Origin: Rhizobium leguminosarum bv. trifolii WSM1325
GTDB taxonomy: Bacteria > Pseudomonadota > Alphaproteobacteria > Rhizobiales > Rhizobiaceae
Reading direction: 5' to 3'
NCBI GenBank assembly: GCA_000023185.1
Contig: CP001623.1
Span: forward strand, 310,001-374,000
Length of the DNA: 64,000 nt
A program made the position numbers and the translations under genes. Below are positions 8,427 through 17,888 of this stretch, piece by piece. The notes beneath the pieces are model-generated. The model saw only the letters and a program-made list of their open reading frames with translations, searched no databases and was not told the DNA's origin. Position 1 is the stretch's first letter; each line of letters begins with the position of its first letter.

Positions 8427-9881
8427 ATGACAATCGATATCGGAAATATGTCGCGACGTGACCTGCTGAAAAGCGCTTCCGTCGCAGCTCTTGTGGCTGG
8501 CGCGGGATCACTGGCCATTCCACGGCGAGGAGCCGCGCAGGATGCGAACACGGTTCGCGTCCTGTCCGTTGAAGACCCATTCTTCTTCTCAATGAAGGAG
8601 TTGGTGCCGGAATACGAGAAAGAAACCGGTATCAAGGTCGAACTGGAGAGTCTCTCCTATGACGCCCTTCAATCGCGCCTCGTGTCTGCCTTTGTCGCCA
8701 AGACCTCAGACGCCGACGTCATCGTTGTCGATCAGATGTGGCTCGGGCAGTACCTCGACAATGGCTGGATCATCTCGCTGAACGATTTTATTGCCAAGGA
8801 CAGCGAATTCGACCTCTCAGACTTCATCCCGGAGGTCCTTTACTCCTCGAACATGTGGCGCGGCCAGATCGGGACATTGCCGGTCGCCGCCTATGCCCAA
8901 GGGGTTATGTACCGCAAGGACGTGTTTGACAAACTCGCCATTGAAGCGCCGCCGACCAAGACCTCGGAAGACTGGACCTGGACCAAATATGTCGACACAC
9001 TGAAGTTGATGGAAGGCAAGTCATTTGGCGGCAAACCGTTGTTTCCCACGGTTGTCTGCGGCTCCCAACCGTCGCCGATCGTCCACATGTTTACGCAGGT
9101 GTCGGCAAGCCACGGTGCCAACTGGTTCAAATCATTCCCTGCCGACCCGTGGGATTTCTCTCCGCAGTTGACAAGCCCCGCCTGGGTCAAATCTGTTGAA
9201 GTCTATAGGCAGCTCTACAAGCTGTCTCCGCCTGAAGCGATCAACTATGTCTGGTTCGACGCCGGCACCCGTTTTGCCAAAGGTGACATCGGGATGTTCT
9301 ACTGGTGGACGCCGTACTTCTACCTGATCAAAAACTCGGGCTACATGACCGGCAAGAAGTCGGACGTGATGGACAAGTACGCGACGGCGGCCTTGCCAAA
9401 GGCTGAGGGCGTGCCTCAGACGGTCAGTCTCGGCGGATGGAGCCTTGGCATCCCATCCAGTTCCGAAAGGCAAGAAGCAGGCTACGCCTTCATCAAATGG
9501 GCGACCTCGAAAACCACGCAGAAGAAAATGGCTCTTTGGCCGGACCTTAACTACCAATTCTCCGACTTTGCGCGCGTTTCACTCTACGAAGACGAGGAAG
9601 TCAAAGCGCTCTACCCGTACCTCGATGTGCAGTATGCGATGATGAAGCAGGGTAACGGCAAGGTCACACGCCCGCCTGTACCTGGTTACACGGCCATTGA
9701 AAGCGTGCTGGGCCTCACATTGAACCAGCTTTTGACCGGTAGCGAAGAGCCGAAGACCGGCCTTGAACGTGCCAACAGCCTGTTCGAGAGCATCCTGAAG
9801 GGTAATCTCATGATCCCTTATCAAAAAGCCAGCTACGCAGACACTCTTGACGGGGCCAAAGCCCAGATCGCCAAGAGGTAA
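8427..9881 (+). CDS. ABC transporter sugar-binding protein (Tat-type signal)
   Basis: A 484-aa periplasmic solute-binding protein of the extracellular solute-binding family 1 (sugar) type. The N-terminus carries a twin-arginine motif, SRRDLLK, followed by a hydrophobic stretch ending AIPRRGAAQ, so export of the folded protein by Tat is likely. The start at 8427 has GAGGAGG six bases upstream; the frame is open from 8373 but the extra residues are not signal-like. It is the first gene of an operon with two permeases, an oxidoreductase and an ATPase. A strong stem-loop (9897-9922) directly after the stop would let this gene be expressed above the permeases. The substrate cannot be read from the sequence. 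Confidence 0.9.
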   Translation: MTIDIGNMSRRDLLKSASVAALVAGAGSLAIPRRGAAQDANTVRVLSVEDPFFFSMKELVPEYEKETGIKVELESLSYDALQSRLVSAFVAKTSDADVIVVDQMWLGQYLDNGWIISLNDFIAKDSEFDLSDFIPEVLYSSNMWRGQIGTLPVAAYAQGVMYRKDVFDKLAIEAPPTKTSEDWTWTKYVDTLKLMEGKSFGGKPLFPTVVCGSQPSPIVHMFTQVSASHGANWFKSFPADPWDFSPQLTSPAWVKSVEVYRQLYKLSPPEAINYVWFDAGTRFAKGDIGMFYWWTPYFYLIKNSGYMTGKKSDVMDKYATAALPKAEGVPQTVSLGGWSLGIPSSSERQEAGYAFIKWATSKTTQKKMALWPDLNYQFSDFARVSLYEDEEVKALYPYLDVQYAMMKQGNGKVTRPPVPGYTAIESVLGLTLNQLLTGSEEPKTGLERANSLFESILKGNLMIPYQKASYADTLDGAKAQIAKR

Positions 9882-9896
9882 TAGAGTTCTCCTCGG

Positions 9897-9922
9897 GCCG
9901 GCGCGACAGCGATCGCGCCGGC
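9897..9922 (+). other. Intercistronic stem-loop after the binding-protein gene
   Basis: GCCGGCGCGA pairs perfectly with TCGCGCCGGC around a six-base loop, 15 bases after the stop at 9881. No T-run follows, so it is more likely an mRNA-stabilising or partial-termination structure than a full terminator. Confidence 0.6.
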
Positions 9923-9951
9923 AGCTACTTGAAGAAGAACTGGATCTGCCA

Positions 9952-10881
9952 ATGCACACGACAACTGTTCGCTCACCGCGAGCCTTCAGGCCCGCCTGGA
10001 AGAGCTTTATCCGACGAAACCTGCCATACTTGCTGATCGCGCCTTCGGTCGTGATGCTGCTCGCTCTGATCGCCTACCCCTTACTGTTTGCCCTACGATC
10101 GAGCTTCTACTTCTGGAACCTGCAAATCGGTCCGGAGCCGCTTCAGTTCGTTGGCTTCGAGAATTATGTGCAGGCCTTTAACGCCTTTGACTTTCGCGCC
10201 GCACTGACCAACACCTTGATCCTGTCGATCCTTGGCACGACACTTGAGTTCACGTTTGGCCTTGCGATCGCCCTCATCCTGCTCAAGGCACTGCCTGGCA
10301 TGAACGTCGTGCGTGCCCTGCTGATCCTCCCCACCACGATTGCCCCTATCGTCGTCGGATTTTTGTTCCGCTATCTCTATGATCCAGGCGGTGGACTGTT
10401 GAGCTGGGTGTTGCAGTCGCTTTGGCTACCTGTGCCGGCAGAGGGAATTCTTGGCTCGCCTTCAACCGCACTTACGGCAATCCTCTTCGTCGACATTTGG
10501 CAATGGACGCCGTTTTTTGCAATCGTCCTCTACGCAAGCCTCTTAGCCGTTCCTGACGAAATCTTGGAGGCCGCGCGACTGGATCGGGCATCCGCGTGGA
10601 CGATCCTGATGCGTATCAAGCTGCCGCTGATCAAGCGCACCGCGATTATCATCGTCATGCTTCGCTTCATGCAGATCTTCAACACCTTCGACACGGTGCT
10701 TGTGCTCACCCGCGGAGGACCGGGCACCTCGACGCGCACCCTTGGATACTCGCTCTACGAGCAGGGCCTCGTCAACTTCAACATTGGCCTTGTCAGCGCA
10801 ATGACCTGGATCACCGTGCTGATCGTCAATGTCATCGTTGCCCTCTACGTCTTCTTCGCGTTCAGAAACGAGGAGTGGTAA
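9952..10881 (+). CDS. ABC transporter permease, MalF/UgpA type
   Basis: A 309-aa inner-membrane permease. A first transmembrane helix (LLIAPSVVMLLALIAYPLLFAL) is followed by a periplasmic loop and the binding-protein-dependent permease domain with the cytoplasmic EAA loop (EILEAARLDRASAWTIL), which contacts the ATPase. The start at 9952 (MHTTTVRS) is the most plausible; the open frame extends back to 9847 over the end of the binding-protein gene. The ribosome binding site is weak. The stop at 10879-10881 is one base before the start of the partner permease, so the two are translationally coupled. Confidence 0.9.
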   Translation: MHTTTVRSPRAFRPAWKSFIRRNLPYLLIAPSVVMLLALIAYPLLFALRSSFYFWNLQIGPEPLQFVGFENYVQAFNAFDFRAALTNTLILSILGTTLEFTFGLAIALILLKALPGMNVVRALLILPTTIAPIVVGFLFRYLYDPGGGLLSWVLQSLWLPVPAEGILGSPSTALTAILFVDIWQWTPFFAIVLYASLLAVPDEILEAARLDRASAWTILMRIKLPLIKRTAIIIVMLRFMQIFNTFDTVLVLTRGGPGTSTRTLGYSLYEQGLVNFNIGLVSAMTWITVLIVNVIVALYVFFAFRNEEW

Positions 10882-10882
10882 A

Positions 10883-11716
10883 ATGCCCCGTCGTCGCACA
10901 AGCTTCAACACGGCACTCACCTACGCCGCCGGCCTCCTCTTCCTGGCAATCTTCGTTGGGCCGATCCTATGGTTTATCGCTCTTGCCGTACGCCCGGCCG
11001 AGACGGCCTTCACCATGCCGCCGCAAATTACCTTCGAGCCCAATCTCGACGCATTCCGGCACATCCTCATCGATCCTGGCACTAACTCACCGCAACTGGT
11101 CAACAGCCTGATCGTCGCAATCGGTGCCGTGTTGCTCAATCTGCCCTTTTCCGTTCCTGCTGCCTACGCGTTGTCCCGCTTCAAGCTGCGCGGCAAGAAA
11201 AACATCATGTTGTGGTACCTCGGCTTGCTGATGGCCCCGCCAGTCGCGTTCCTGATTCCTTATTTCATCCTCATCACGCGCATCGGTCTCCAGGGTTCCT
11301 ACTTCTCGATGGTCCTCGTCCTGCAGACGCTGACGATCCCGTTTTCCGTCTGGTTGATGAAGAGTTTCATCGACGAGGTGCCGGTGGAACTGGAGGAGGC
11401 TGCCCGGGTCGACGGCGCGCGATGGTACACGATTATGTTGCGGATCACGCTACCGATCGTTCGTCCCGGCATCATCGTAACCTCGATGTTTGCCTTCGTG
11501 TTCGCATGGAATAACGCGGCTTTTCCGCTGGTGCTGAGTTCGCGCTCCACCGCCACCCTCCCGATCGGAACACTTGGATATTTCGCTACCAGCGGCGTGA
11601 CGTGGAACTACATCGCTGCCGCCGCAGTGCTCGCGATGATACCGCCGATGATCATCTTCCTTGTTTTCGATCGATACGTCGTTCGAGGCCTCACCTTCGG
11701 TTCGGTGAAGGGCTGA
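10883..11716 (+). CDS. ABC transporter permease, MalG/UgpE type
   Basis: A 277-aa second permease of the same importer. It opens with a hydrophobic segment (LTYAAGLLFLAIFVGPILWF) and contains the EAA loop ELEEAARVDGARWYTI before the last helices. AGGAG at 10871-10875, inside the end of the first permease gene, is its ribosome binding site. Together with the previous gene it should form the heterodimeric channel. The next gene, an oxidoreductase, begins 27 bases later. Confidence 0.9.
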   Translation: MPRRRTSFNTALTYAAGLLFLAIFVGPILWFIALAVRPAETAFTMPPQITFEPNLDAFRHILIDPGTNSPQLVNSLIVAIGAVLLNLPFSVPAAYALSRFKLRGKKNIMLWYLGLLMAPPVAFLIPYFILITRIGLQGSYFSMVLVLQTLTIPFSVWLMKSFIDEVPVELEEAARVDGARWYTIMLRITLPIVRPGIIVTSMFAFVFAWNNAAFPLVLSSRSTATLPIGTLGYFATSGVTWNYIAAAAVLAMIPPMIIFLVFDRYVVRGLTFGSVKG

Positions 11717-11743
11717 GCTTTCCCTTATGAATGGAGTAATGCA

Positions 11744-12769
11744 ATGAACAAACTGCGAATGGGCGTCATCGGCGCCGGTCTTTGGGGCGGCAATCATGCC
11801 CATACCTTTAATGTCTTGCCGGAGACCGAACTGGTCGGCGTCTGTGACCTCGATGAGGGCAGGGCGCTGAAGATGAAGGAAGCCTACCGCGCAACGCAGG
11901 CCTTTACCGACTATCAGAAGCTGATCTCAAGCGACCAGATCGATGCCATCTCGGTTGCGACACCTGACTTTACCCACACGCCGATCATTCTGGCCGCTCT
12001 GAAAGCCGACAAACACGTATTGAGCGAAAAACCGCTTGCGACGACAGTGCGCGAAGCCGAGGAAATTGCTGCGGCCGCCGCAAAGTCCAAGGGCAAGCTG
12101 ATGATTGATTTCCATAATCGTGTGAATCCAATCCTCGCCCAGGTTCGTGACATGATTCAAGGCGGTCAGATCGGCTTGGCAAAGCACGGCACTGCGCGTC
12201 TCTCGAACACGACATTCGTTCCGTTCGAAATGCTGAGCTGGGCCGCGAAGTCTTCTGCACTCTGGTTCCTGGGCAGTCATCTGGTGGATGTCCTGCGCTT
12301 CATCCTGGCGGACGAGGTCGTACGGGTTTATTCCGTCGCCCGCTCGGGGACCCTGTCGGCCGGCGGCGTGGATACGAAGGATTTCCATGTCTCGGTGCTT
12401 GAATTTTCCAAGGGCACGGTCGTGACCATGGAGAACAGCTGGATCCTGTCGCGTGACAATCCTTCGCTTGTCGATTTCAAGATCGAGTTTGTCGGCGAAA
12501 AGGGCCAGGTCCAGGCGGACCCCACCCACAATGGCGGCCTGCGAAAGATCGTCGACGGCGGACTAAAATACAATGACTATATCGGCATAACACCAACCGG
12601 CGCGACGCGCATCGGCGGCTTTGTCCTGGAATCCATCGCTCGTTTTGTCGATAGCGTCGTGCGCGACGCTCCGCTACTGGCAGATGCACAGGACGGCCTG
12701 GCGAACACCAAGACCCTGGCAGCCATCGAGGAATCCGTCGCGACCGGCAAGGCTGTGAACATCGGCTAG
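11744..12769 (+). CDS. Gfo/Idh/MocA-family oxidoreductase
   Basis: A 341-aa NAD(P)-dependent dehydrogenase of the inositol-dehydrogenase/glucose-fructose-oxidoreductase family. The N-terminal Rossmann fold starts GVIGAGLWGGNHAHTF (G-x-G-x-x-G). The family motif SEKPLATTVREAEE follows around residues 94-107; its EKP lysine is the usual catalytic residue. Family members oxidise sugars, inositols or amino-inositols. Its place inside an ABC sugar-transport operon argues that it acts on the imported compound. GGAG precedes the start. The true substrate is unknown; inositol or rhizopine-like compounds are possible but not shown. Confidence 0.9.
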   Translation: MNKLRMGVIGAGLWGGNHAHTFNVLPETELVGVCDLDEGRALKMKEAYRATQAFTDYQKLISSDQIDAISVATPDFTHTPIILAALKADKHVLSEKPLATTVREAEEIAAAAAKSKGKLMIDFHNRVNPILAQVRDMIQGGQIGLAKHGTARLSNTTFVPFEMLSWAAKSSALWFLGSHLVDVLRFILADEVVRVYSVARSGTLSAGGVDTKDFHVSVLEFSKGTVVTMENSWILSRDNPSLVDFKIEFVGEKGQVQADPTHNGGLRKIVDGGLKYNDYIGITPTGATRIGGFVLESIARFVDSVVRDAPLLADAQDGLANTKTLAAIEESVATGKAVNIG

Positions 12770-12781
12770 AGCCGGAACCAA

Positions 12782-12825
12782 AAGCGCGGGGCATGTCCGC
12801 ACGAACAGTGCGGCTTGCCTCGCTT
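12782..12825 (+). other. Long imperfect hairpin between dehydrogenase and ATPase genes
   Basis: The core CCGCAC-GAACA-GTGCGG (12797-12813) pairs perfectly. The flanks AAGCG...GGGCA and TGCC...CGCTT extend the stem with a few mismatches. It lies 13 bases after the dehydrogenase stop and may tune expression of the ATPase gene. There is no T-run, so it is probably not a terminator. Confidence 0.5.
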
Positions 12826-12848
12826 GAAAATACGGGGAGTAAATAAAA

Positions 12849-14015
12849 ATGGCGTCCATGACCTTCGATGGGATCGGCAAGACCTTTCCGGACGGAACCG
12901 TTGCCGTTGCGAATGTAAGTTTTTCGGTCGCCAACGGAGAATTCGTCGTGTTGGTCGGCCCGTCCGGTTGTGGCAAGTCGACATTATTGCGGATCGCAGC
13001 GGGTCTTGAAACGCTCAACAGCGGCCGGTTGCTCATGGATGACGCTAATGTCACCGAGACTGAGCCCCAGGACCGGGATATCGCGATGGTTTTTCAGAAC
13101 TACGCGCTTTACCCCCATATGACTGTCTACGACAATATGGCCTTCGGTCTGCAGCAGCGCAAAATGCCCAAGGACAAGATCGATAAGCTGGTGCGTGACG
13201 CGGCGGAAATGCTCGACCTTACCCGCTATCTCGAACGCAAACCAGGGGCGTTGTCGGGTGGCCAGCGCCAACGTGTGGCAATGGGTCGGGCGATCGTTCG
13301 CCATCCCATGGCCTTCCTGATGGACGAGCCGCTTTCAAACCTTGATGCCAAGCTCCGCGTACAGATGCGCGGCGAACTGAAGTTGCTCAACCAGCGGCTC
13401 GGTGTAACGACGCTCTACGTAACCCACGACCAGGTCGAAGCCATGACCATGGGCGATCGTGTCGCTGTGCTGAAGCCAGTATTCAATGGCGAGGAGAGCA
13501 ATCTTCAGCAGATCGACACCCCGCAAATGCTCTACGACAAGCCCGCCAACCTCTTTGTCGCGGGCTTCATCGGATCGCCGGCGATGAATTTTGTGCGCGT
13601 CGAGTTGACTGCGGAAGCCGGGTCACTCAAAGCTGCGGTAACTGGAACGCAGATATCCTTCTCCGTCGCCGCCAAGCCGGCACTTTCGGAATATATAGGC
13701 CGGCAGGTCATCGTTGGAATTCGCCCGGAGATGTTTCTGGTTTGCCCCGCGTCTGAAGCCCTCTTCAACGAGCAGGTCCCGGTTGCCGAAGCGCTGGGAG
13801 CCGACACCTTCGTCTTTTTCGACATCGCGTCACCGCCGGTCAACGTAAACGATGCCGAAGATACCGAAGACTTTCCAAACAAAGGTAAGAACCGACTTGT
13901 CGCGCGGATCCCACCGGCGCTCACACCGCGTCCCAACCAACATTTGCCGCTCACTGTCGATCTGGAGAAATTGCACTGGTTCGATCCGGTAACCGGAACT
14001 GCGATCCGAGACTGA
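12849..14015 (+). CDS. ABC transporter ATP-binding protein, MsmX/UgpC type
   Basis: A 388-aa ATPase that energises the importer. The Walker A motif is [12 protein letters not shown] near residue 40, the signature is [14 protein letters not shown] near 138, and the Walker B motif is [15 protein letters not shown] near 158. The switch histidine is in [11 protein letters not shown]. About 150 residues of C-terminal regulatory (TOBE/OB) domain follow, as is usual for sugar ATPases of this class. A segment near residues 205-225 ([17 protein letters not shown]) is slightly longer than typical. GGGGAG lies upstream of the ATG at 12849. It is the last gene of the operon. Confidence 0.92.
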   Translation: MASMTFDGIGKTFPDGTVAVANVSFSVANGEFVVLVGPSGCGKSTLLRIAAGLETLNSGRLLMDDANVTETEPQDRDIAMVFQNYALYPHMTVYDNMAFGLQQRKMPKDKIDKLVRDAAEMLDLTRYLERKPGALSGGQRQRVAMGRAIVRHPMAFLMDEPLSNLDAKLRVQMRGELKLLNQRLGVTTLYVTHDQVEAMTMGDRVAVLKPVFNGEESNLQQIDTPQMLYDKPANLFVAGFIGSPAMNFVRVELTAEAGSLKAAVTGTQISFSVAAKPALSEYIGRQVIVGIRPEMFLVCPASEALFNEQVPVAEALGADTFVFFDIASPPVNVNDAEDTEDFPNKGKNRLVARIPPALTPRPNQHLPLTVDLEKLHWFDPVTGTAIRD

Positions 14016-14142
14016 CAGGACATCCGCAAATTATCGCCACACTAGGAATTCAAGTCTTTTCTCCTGCCCTCCCAGGCAACTTAGCTGTCGTCGAATACGA
14101 GGTCGGCGGCAGCCATTTTTTCTTCGGATTCCGAATTTTGAA

Positions 14143-16101
14143 ATGCAGAACCTGAACATTCATGCACCGCGACAGAGCTTAGAGGAGTGGCTTGTGAAAC
14201 ATGTTTCCATTGTCGGGAAGTTCTTTGTCATCATGGCCATTTTTGGTGTCACGGCGCTGGGACTGACATTCTATCAGAGCCGCCAGATGCTTACGGTAAA
14301 CGACGGTTACCAAGGGCTTCTCGACCGGGATGCATCTGCAGCGCTTCGATTGACACAGTCAAACAGAAGTCTCGAAACGGCGCGTGCCAGCATCAGCGAC
14401 ATGGTGATGACGCGGTCGAAAGAAGCGAGGGCGCGGGCAGAAGCAGGTCTGAATGACGCGCGAGAGAACTTCGTCAGGTTCATGGATCTGGCCATCCAGG
14501 CAGTTCCCGAGCAGGGTGAACTGCCGAAGTTGAAGGCGGATGGATTCTCTGTCCTGACCGACACGTGTGGTGCAGCGATCGCTGTGGCCCGCGGCGCGAC
14601 CAGTGAAGCCGAGCTTGCCATGGTACAGCAACTCTATCTGACTTTATGTCAACCCGCCTTCGCTGCCATTTCACCGAGGTTTACGTCCGTGACGGAAGAA
14701 CTCGCTTCAGACGCGGAGCAAAAGCGTGCTGATGTTTTACGCGTTGTCGGTGACACGTCAGTAGTGAGTTTGGGAGCAGCGATTGCCGCACTGCTCGCCG
14801 TCTCATGCTTTGGTTTCATCACAATTCGCTCCTGGTTGGTCAAACCTATCAAGCAGATGGTTTCGACGATGAAGGTCATTGCCGAGGGCGATCTGACGTT
14901 GTCCGTTGAGGGAACGATCCGCCGTGACGAGATCGGATCCATGGCCCGCGCAGTGCAAATCTTTAAGGACAACGAGTTACGGACACGCGATCTCGAAAAG
15001 GATGTAGAGGCCAGTCGTGGGGCAAGCGAGATCGAACGTACCCGCCTCGCCGACACCGAGCGCCAGCGGGCACGTGATATGGCGGAGGCCACGGCCGGGC
15101 TGGCTGAGGGCCTGAAGCAGCTTGCGGGCGGCAACCTCGTGTTCAGTCTCGACGTCAGTTTCGCTGAGGATTTCGAACCATTGCGCGCAAATTTCAACGC
15201 CGCTGTTGTTCAACTCGCTGAAAGCCTGAGAGCCGTGTCGCACACTACCAGATCGATAAATGATGGCGCGCAGGAGATCGCTTTGAGCGCGCAGGACCTG
15301 TCCCGGCGGACTGAGCATCAGGCCGCTTCTCTGGAGGAAACTGCCGCCTCCCTCGATCAGATCACCCAGAATATCGCCAGCTCTAGCACGCGCACGGCGG
15401 AAGCCCGACACGTTGCGGTCGAGGCGAACAAATCCGCCCGTCATTCCGGGAAAGTTGTTTCCAGCGCTGTCGCAGCAATGCAGCGGATCGAACATTCTTC
15501 CTCGCAGATATCGGCTATTGTCGGCGTGATCGACGAAATCGCGTTTCAGACCAATCTCCTGGCCCTCAATGCAGGCGTTGAAGCGGCACGGTCCGGCGAG
15601 GCCGGAAAGGGCTTTGCAGTCGTTGCACAGGAGGTGCGGGAGCTTGCTCAACGCTCAGCGCACGCAGCAAAGGAGATAAAGGACCTGATCCTCAATTCCG
15701 TTGACGAGGTCAGCAGTGGCGTCACGCTGGTTTGCGATACCGGTGAGACGCTCAAGATAATCGAGGAACAAATCGTGTTGATCAACACCCAGCTTGATGC
15801 AGTCACGGTTGCTTCCAATGAGCAGTCGGCAACTCTTTCCGAGATCAATCGGACCATCAATCAACTGGATCAAGTTACGCAGCAAAATGCTGCCATGGCC
15901 GAGGAGTCCACGGCTGCAAGTACTGCACTTGCCGCAGAGGCAAAGCGGCTGCGGTCGATCGTCGCCGGGTTTCAGATTGACATCGGCAATGGGATCTCTG
16001 AGCAGCTAACCGATCAGACAAACGCCGGTACAGCGTCAATATCTTCACCACCGCGACTTAGGCTGGGAAAGGGTGCGCACCCAGTCGGAACATTGAGATA
16101 G
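14143..16101 (+). CDS. Methyl-accepting chemotaxis protein
   Basis: A 652-aa membrane chemoreceptor. Transmembrane helix 1 is near residues 24-46, a periplasmic sensing domain follows, and helix 2 is near residues 205-228. A HAMP domain comes next ([10 protein letters not shown], then AEGDL) and then a long coiled coil. The signalling hairpin, around residues 465-515, contains [32 protein letters not shown]. No C-terminal NWETF-type pentapeptide is present. It is the same strand as, and 127 bases after, the sugar ABC operon, so it may sense the same or a related compound, possibly through the binding protein; this is inferred from position. Confidence 0.92.
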   Translation: MQNLNIHAPRQSLEEWLVKHVSIVGKFFVIMAIFGVTALGLTFYQSRQMLTVNDGYQGLLDRDASAALRLTQSNRSLETARASISDMVMTRSKEARARAEAGLNDARENFVRFMDLAIQAVPEQGELPKLKADGFSVLTDTCGAAIAVARGATSEAELAMVQQLYLTLCQPAFAAISPRFTSVTEELASDAEQKRADVLRVVGDTSVVSLGAAIAALLAVSCFGFITIRSWLVKPIKQMVSTMKVIAEGDLTLSVEGTIRRDEIGSMARAVQIFKDNELRTRDLEKDVEASRGASEIERTRLADTERQRARDMAEATAGLAEGLKQLAGGNLVFSLDVSFAEDFEPLRANFNAAVVQLAESLRAVSHTTRSINDGAQEIALSAQDLSRRTEHQAASLEETAASLDQITQNIASSSTRTAEARHVAVEANKSARHSGKVVSSAVAAMQRIEHSSSQISAIVGVIDEIAFQTNLLALNAGVEAARSGEAGKGFAVVAQEVRELAQRSAHAAKEIKDLILNSVDEVSSGVTLVCDTGETLKIIEEQIVLINTQLDAVTVASNEQSATLSEINRTINQLDQVTQQNAAMAEESTAASTALAAEAKRLRSIVAGFQIDIGNGISEQLTDQTNAGTASISSPPRLRLGKGAHPVGTLR

Positions 16102-16161
16102 CTCGGCAGCGCCATTTGGCGCCGTAAAATACATACCCGAGGATCGCGCATGCGGAGGCAG

Positions 16162-17436
16162 TTAGATGACGAAATTCAGCAATTCAGAAAGAAGCAGACT
16201 GGCGGCACCGCGTAGAGCAGCCAGGCATTCGCCATCTCCGAAAACAAGGGCGATGTCATCACCTGGGCGATGGAATACCAGATCGTGGAAGCTTTCCTGA
16301 ATCAGACGAAGAATGGGGCCTCCCCCCCGTACAATGTCCCCGTGAATAACAATGAAATTCGGCGCCATAAACTGCTGGAGGTTCGCCAGGCCAACCGCGA
16401 TATTGAACGCGTAGTCGCGAATGAGATCTCTCGCGCCCGGCACGTCCTTGTCGGCCAGCGTCGACAATCGGCTCACATCCAGGGAGAGAGGTCGTGGCAA
16501 CCGCCTGACCTTAGCTTCGGTCCTTAGCCACTTCGAGCTGGCGATCGTTTCCCAGCATCCGCGTCTGCCGCACTGACACATCCGACCTTTGATGTCTACG
16601 GTCGTATGACCGATTTCACCACCTGCACCTGCGGGTCCGCGATAGAGATGTGCATCAAGGTAAAGCGCTCCGCCCAAAGTCTCTCCGATATAGACCGAGG
16701 CGAAGTTTCTCCGACCGCGGCCCTGTCCAAACCAGCGATCCCCAACGAGTAACGCCCTCGTATCCTGATCGACGCAGACTGTGACTCCGAAACGCTTGTT
16801 CAATTCGGTTTCGAGCGGAAATCCATCGAGGAAAGGCGCAAGGCCGACGGTCACGATCGTGCCAGTCTCCGTATTGATCATTCCTGCGACGGCTACACCG
16901 ATCCCCAAGATCGGCTTTCCAAATGCGACGGCTTTTTCGATACAGGTGCTTATAATACGGAATGCGTCGGCCGCATTTGCTACGTTCTTCGGGAAGTAGA
17001 CGACATTTTGCGCATAGACCTCGCCCTCCAAAGAGACCAAACACGCACTCACTCGGTCGTGCAGCAGGAGCACCGCGCAAATTGGCCTTGCGTCCTTGGA
17101 AAACCACAATTTGGTAGCCGGCTTGCCGCCTGTTTCATTGGGAGGGATCACCTCTCCTTCCGCGAGCACCCCCTGATCGAGTAAAGGCTGCACTATCCCA
17201 CCGATAGTTCCTCGAGTCACACCGGTAACGCGGGCCAGATCCGCCCTGCTAGATGCTCCTATGTCGTACAAGGCTTGTAGCAATCGTCCTCGATTTGCGG
17301 CCCCTAAAGTTCCCGTCGAGATTAGTTTTTGAGCCAGCATAATGCCCTTACCGCTTTCGCTTTTTTGGCTATCGTCAGGGCTGCTCTCATTCTCTCCAAG
17401 CCGGAAAGCTTGAAGTCTTCTTATCAACGAGTCCAT
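16162..17436 (-). CDS. ROK-family transcriptional regulator (second copy)
   Basis: A 424-aa paralogue of the regulator at 6886-8145, with the same order of domains: winged helix-turn-helix at about 45-100 (NRGRLLQALYDIGASSRADLA), then the ROK domain with GGEIGHTTVD and the zinc motif C-Q-C-G-R-R-G-C-W-E-T near residue 292. It is convergent with the chemoreceptor gene. The palindrome found near the first ROK gene is not repeated upstream of this one, so the two probably read different operators. Its targets may be the aminotransferase gene at 17889 (divergent, 452-base gap) or the ABC operon. Confidence 0.9.
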   Translation of the reverse strand: MDSLIRRLQAFRLGENESSPDDSQKSESGKGIMLAQKLISTGTLGAANRGRLLQALYDIGASSRADLARVTGVTRGTIGGIVQPLLDQGVLAEGEVIPPNETGGKPATKLWFSKDARPICAVLLLHDRVSACLVSLEGEVYAQNVVYFPKNVANAADAFRIISTCIEKAVAFGKPILGIGVAVAGMINTETGTIVTVGLAPFLDGFPLETELNKRFGVTVCVDQDTRALLVGDRWFGQGRGRRNFASVYIGETLGGALYLDAHLYRGPAGAGGEIGHTTVDIKGRMCQCGRRGCWETIASSKWLRTEAKVRRLPRPLSLDVSRLSTLADKDVPGARDLIRDYAFNIAVGLANLQQFMAPNFIVIHGDIVRGGGPILRLIQESFHDLVFHRPGDDIALVFGDGECLAALRGAASLLLSELLNFVI

Positions 17437-17888
17437 TTCATCCGATCCTGTTTTACGAATCCAACTGAGCCTAAGCGGTGAGCACTATCAGCCGGATAAC
17501 TGGAGCTCCCCGTTCGGACCGGATAGTGTTTTTAGGGCCATCTGGGGCTCCTTCAACGCGTCTTATGACCGCACGTGCCGCCTGGAAAACCCTGAAAGAT
17601 CCCCTCACAAGGCTTTCCTCAATGACCTCAGATGTCCGAGCAATCGTTAAGAAACAATTGAAATATTGAAGTGACGAGCCGAAGCGGAGCGGGGCTCCAA
17701 TGGCTGCGCCAATTATTCCACGCAGCCATATACGAGATGCAGTCTGTACTTGTCTATATTGATGCCCCCACATATATCTTCATATATACTTGATTTTATA
17801 CTCACTTTTAACTTTTGCATCTCCGAAAACGGTGATAGCGATTGCGAGGGCTGATCAGCATTTCAATGAACGATGATTGGACAATGCA
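17437..17888. other. Divergent intergenic region between ROK regulator and aminotransferase genes
   Basis: No convincing gene was found in these 452 bases. The right part is AT-rich and contains a short tandem repeat (ATATATCTTC then ATATATACTTG, about 17771-17793), likely promoter or operator sequence for the divergent genes. A 63-codon + strand frame at 17478-17669 has no recognisable motif and is not called. Confidence 0.4.
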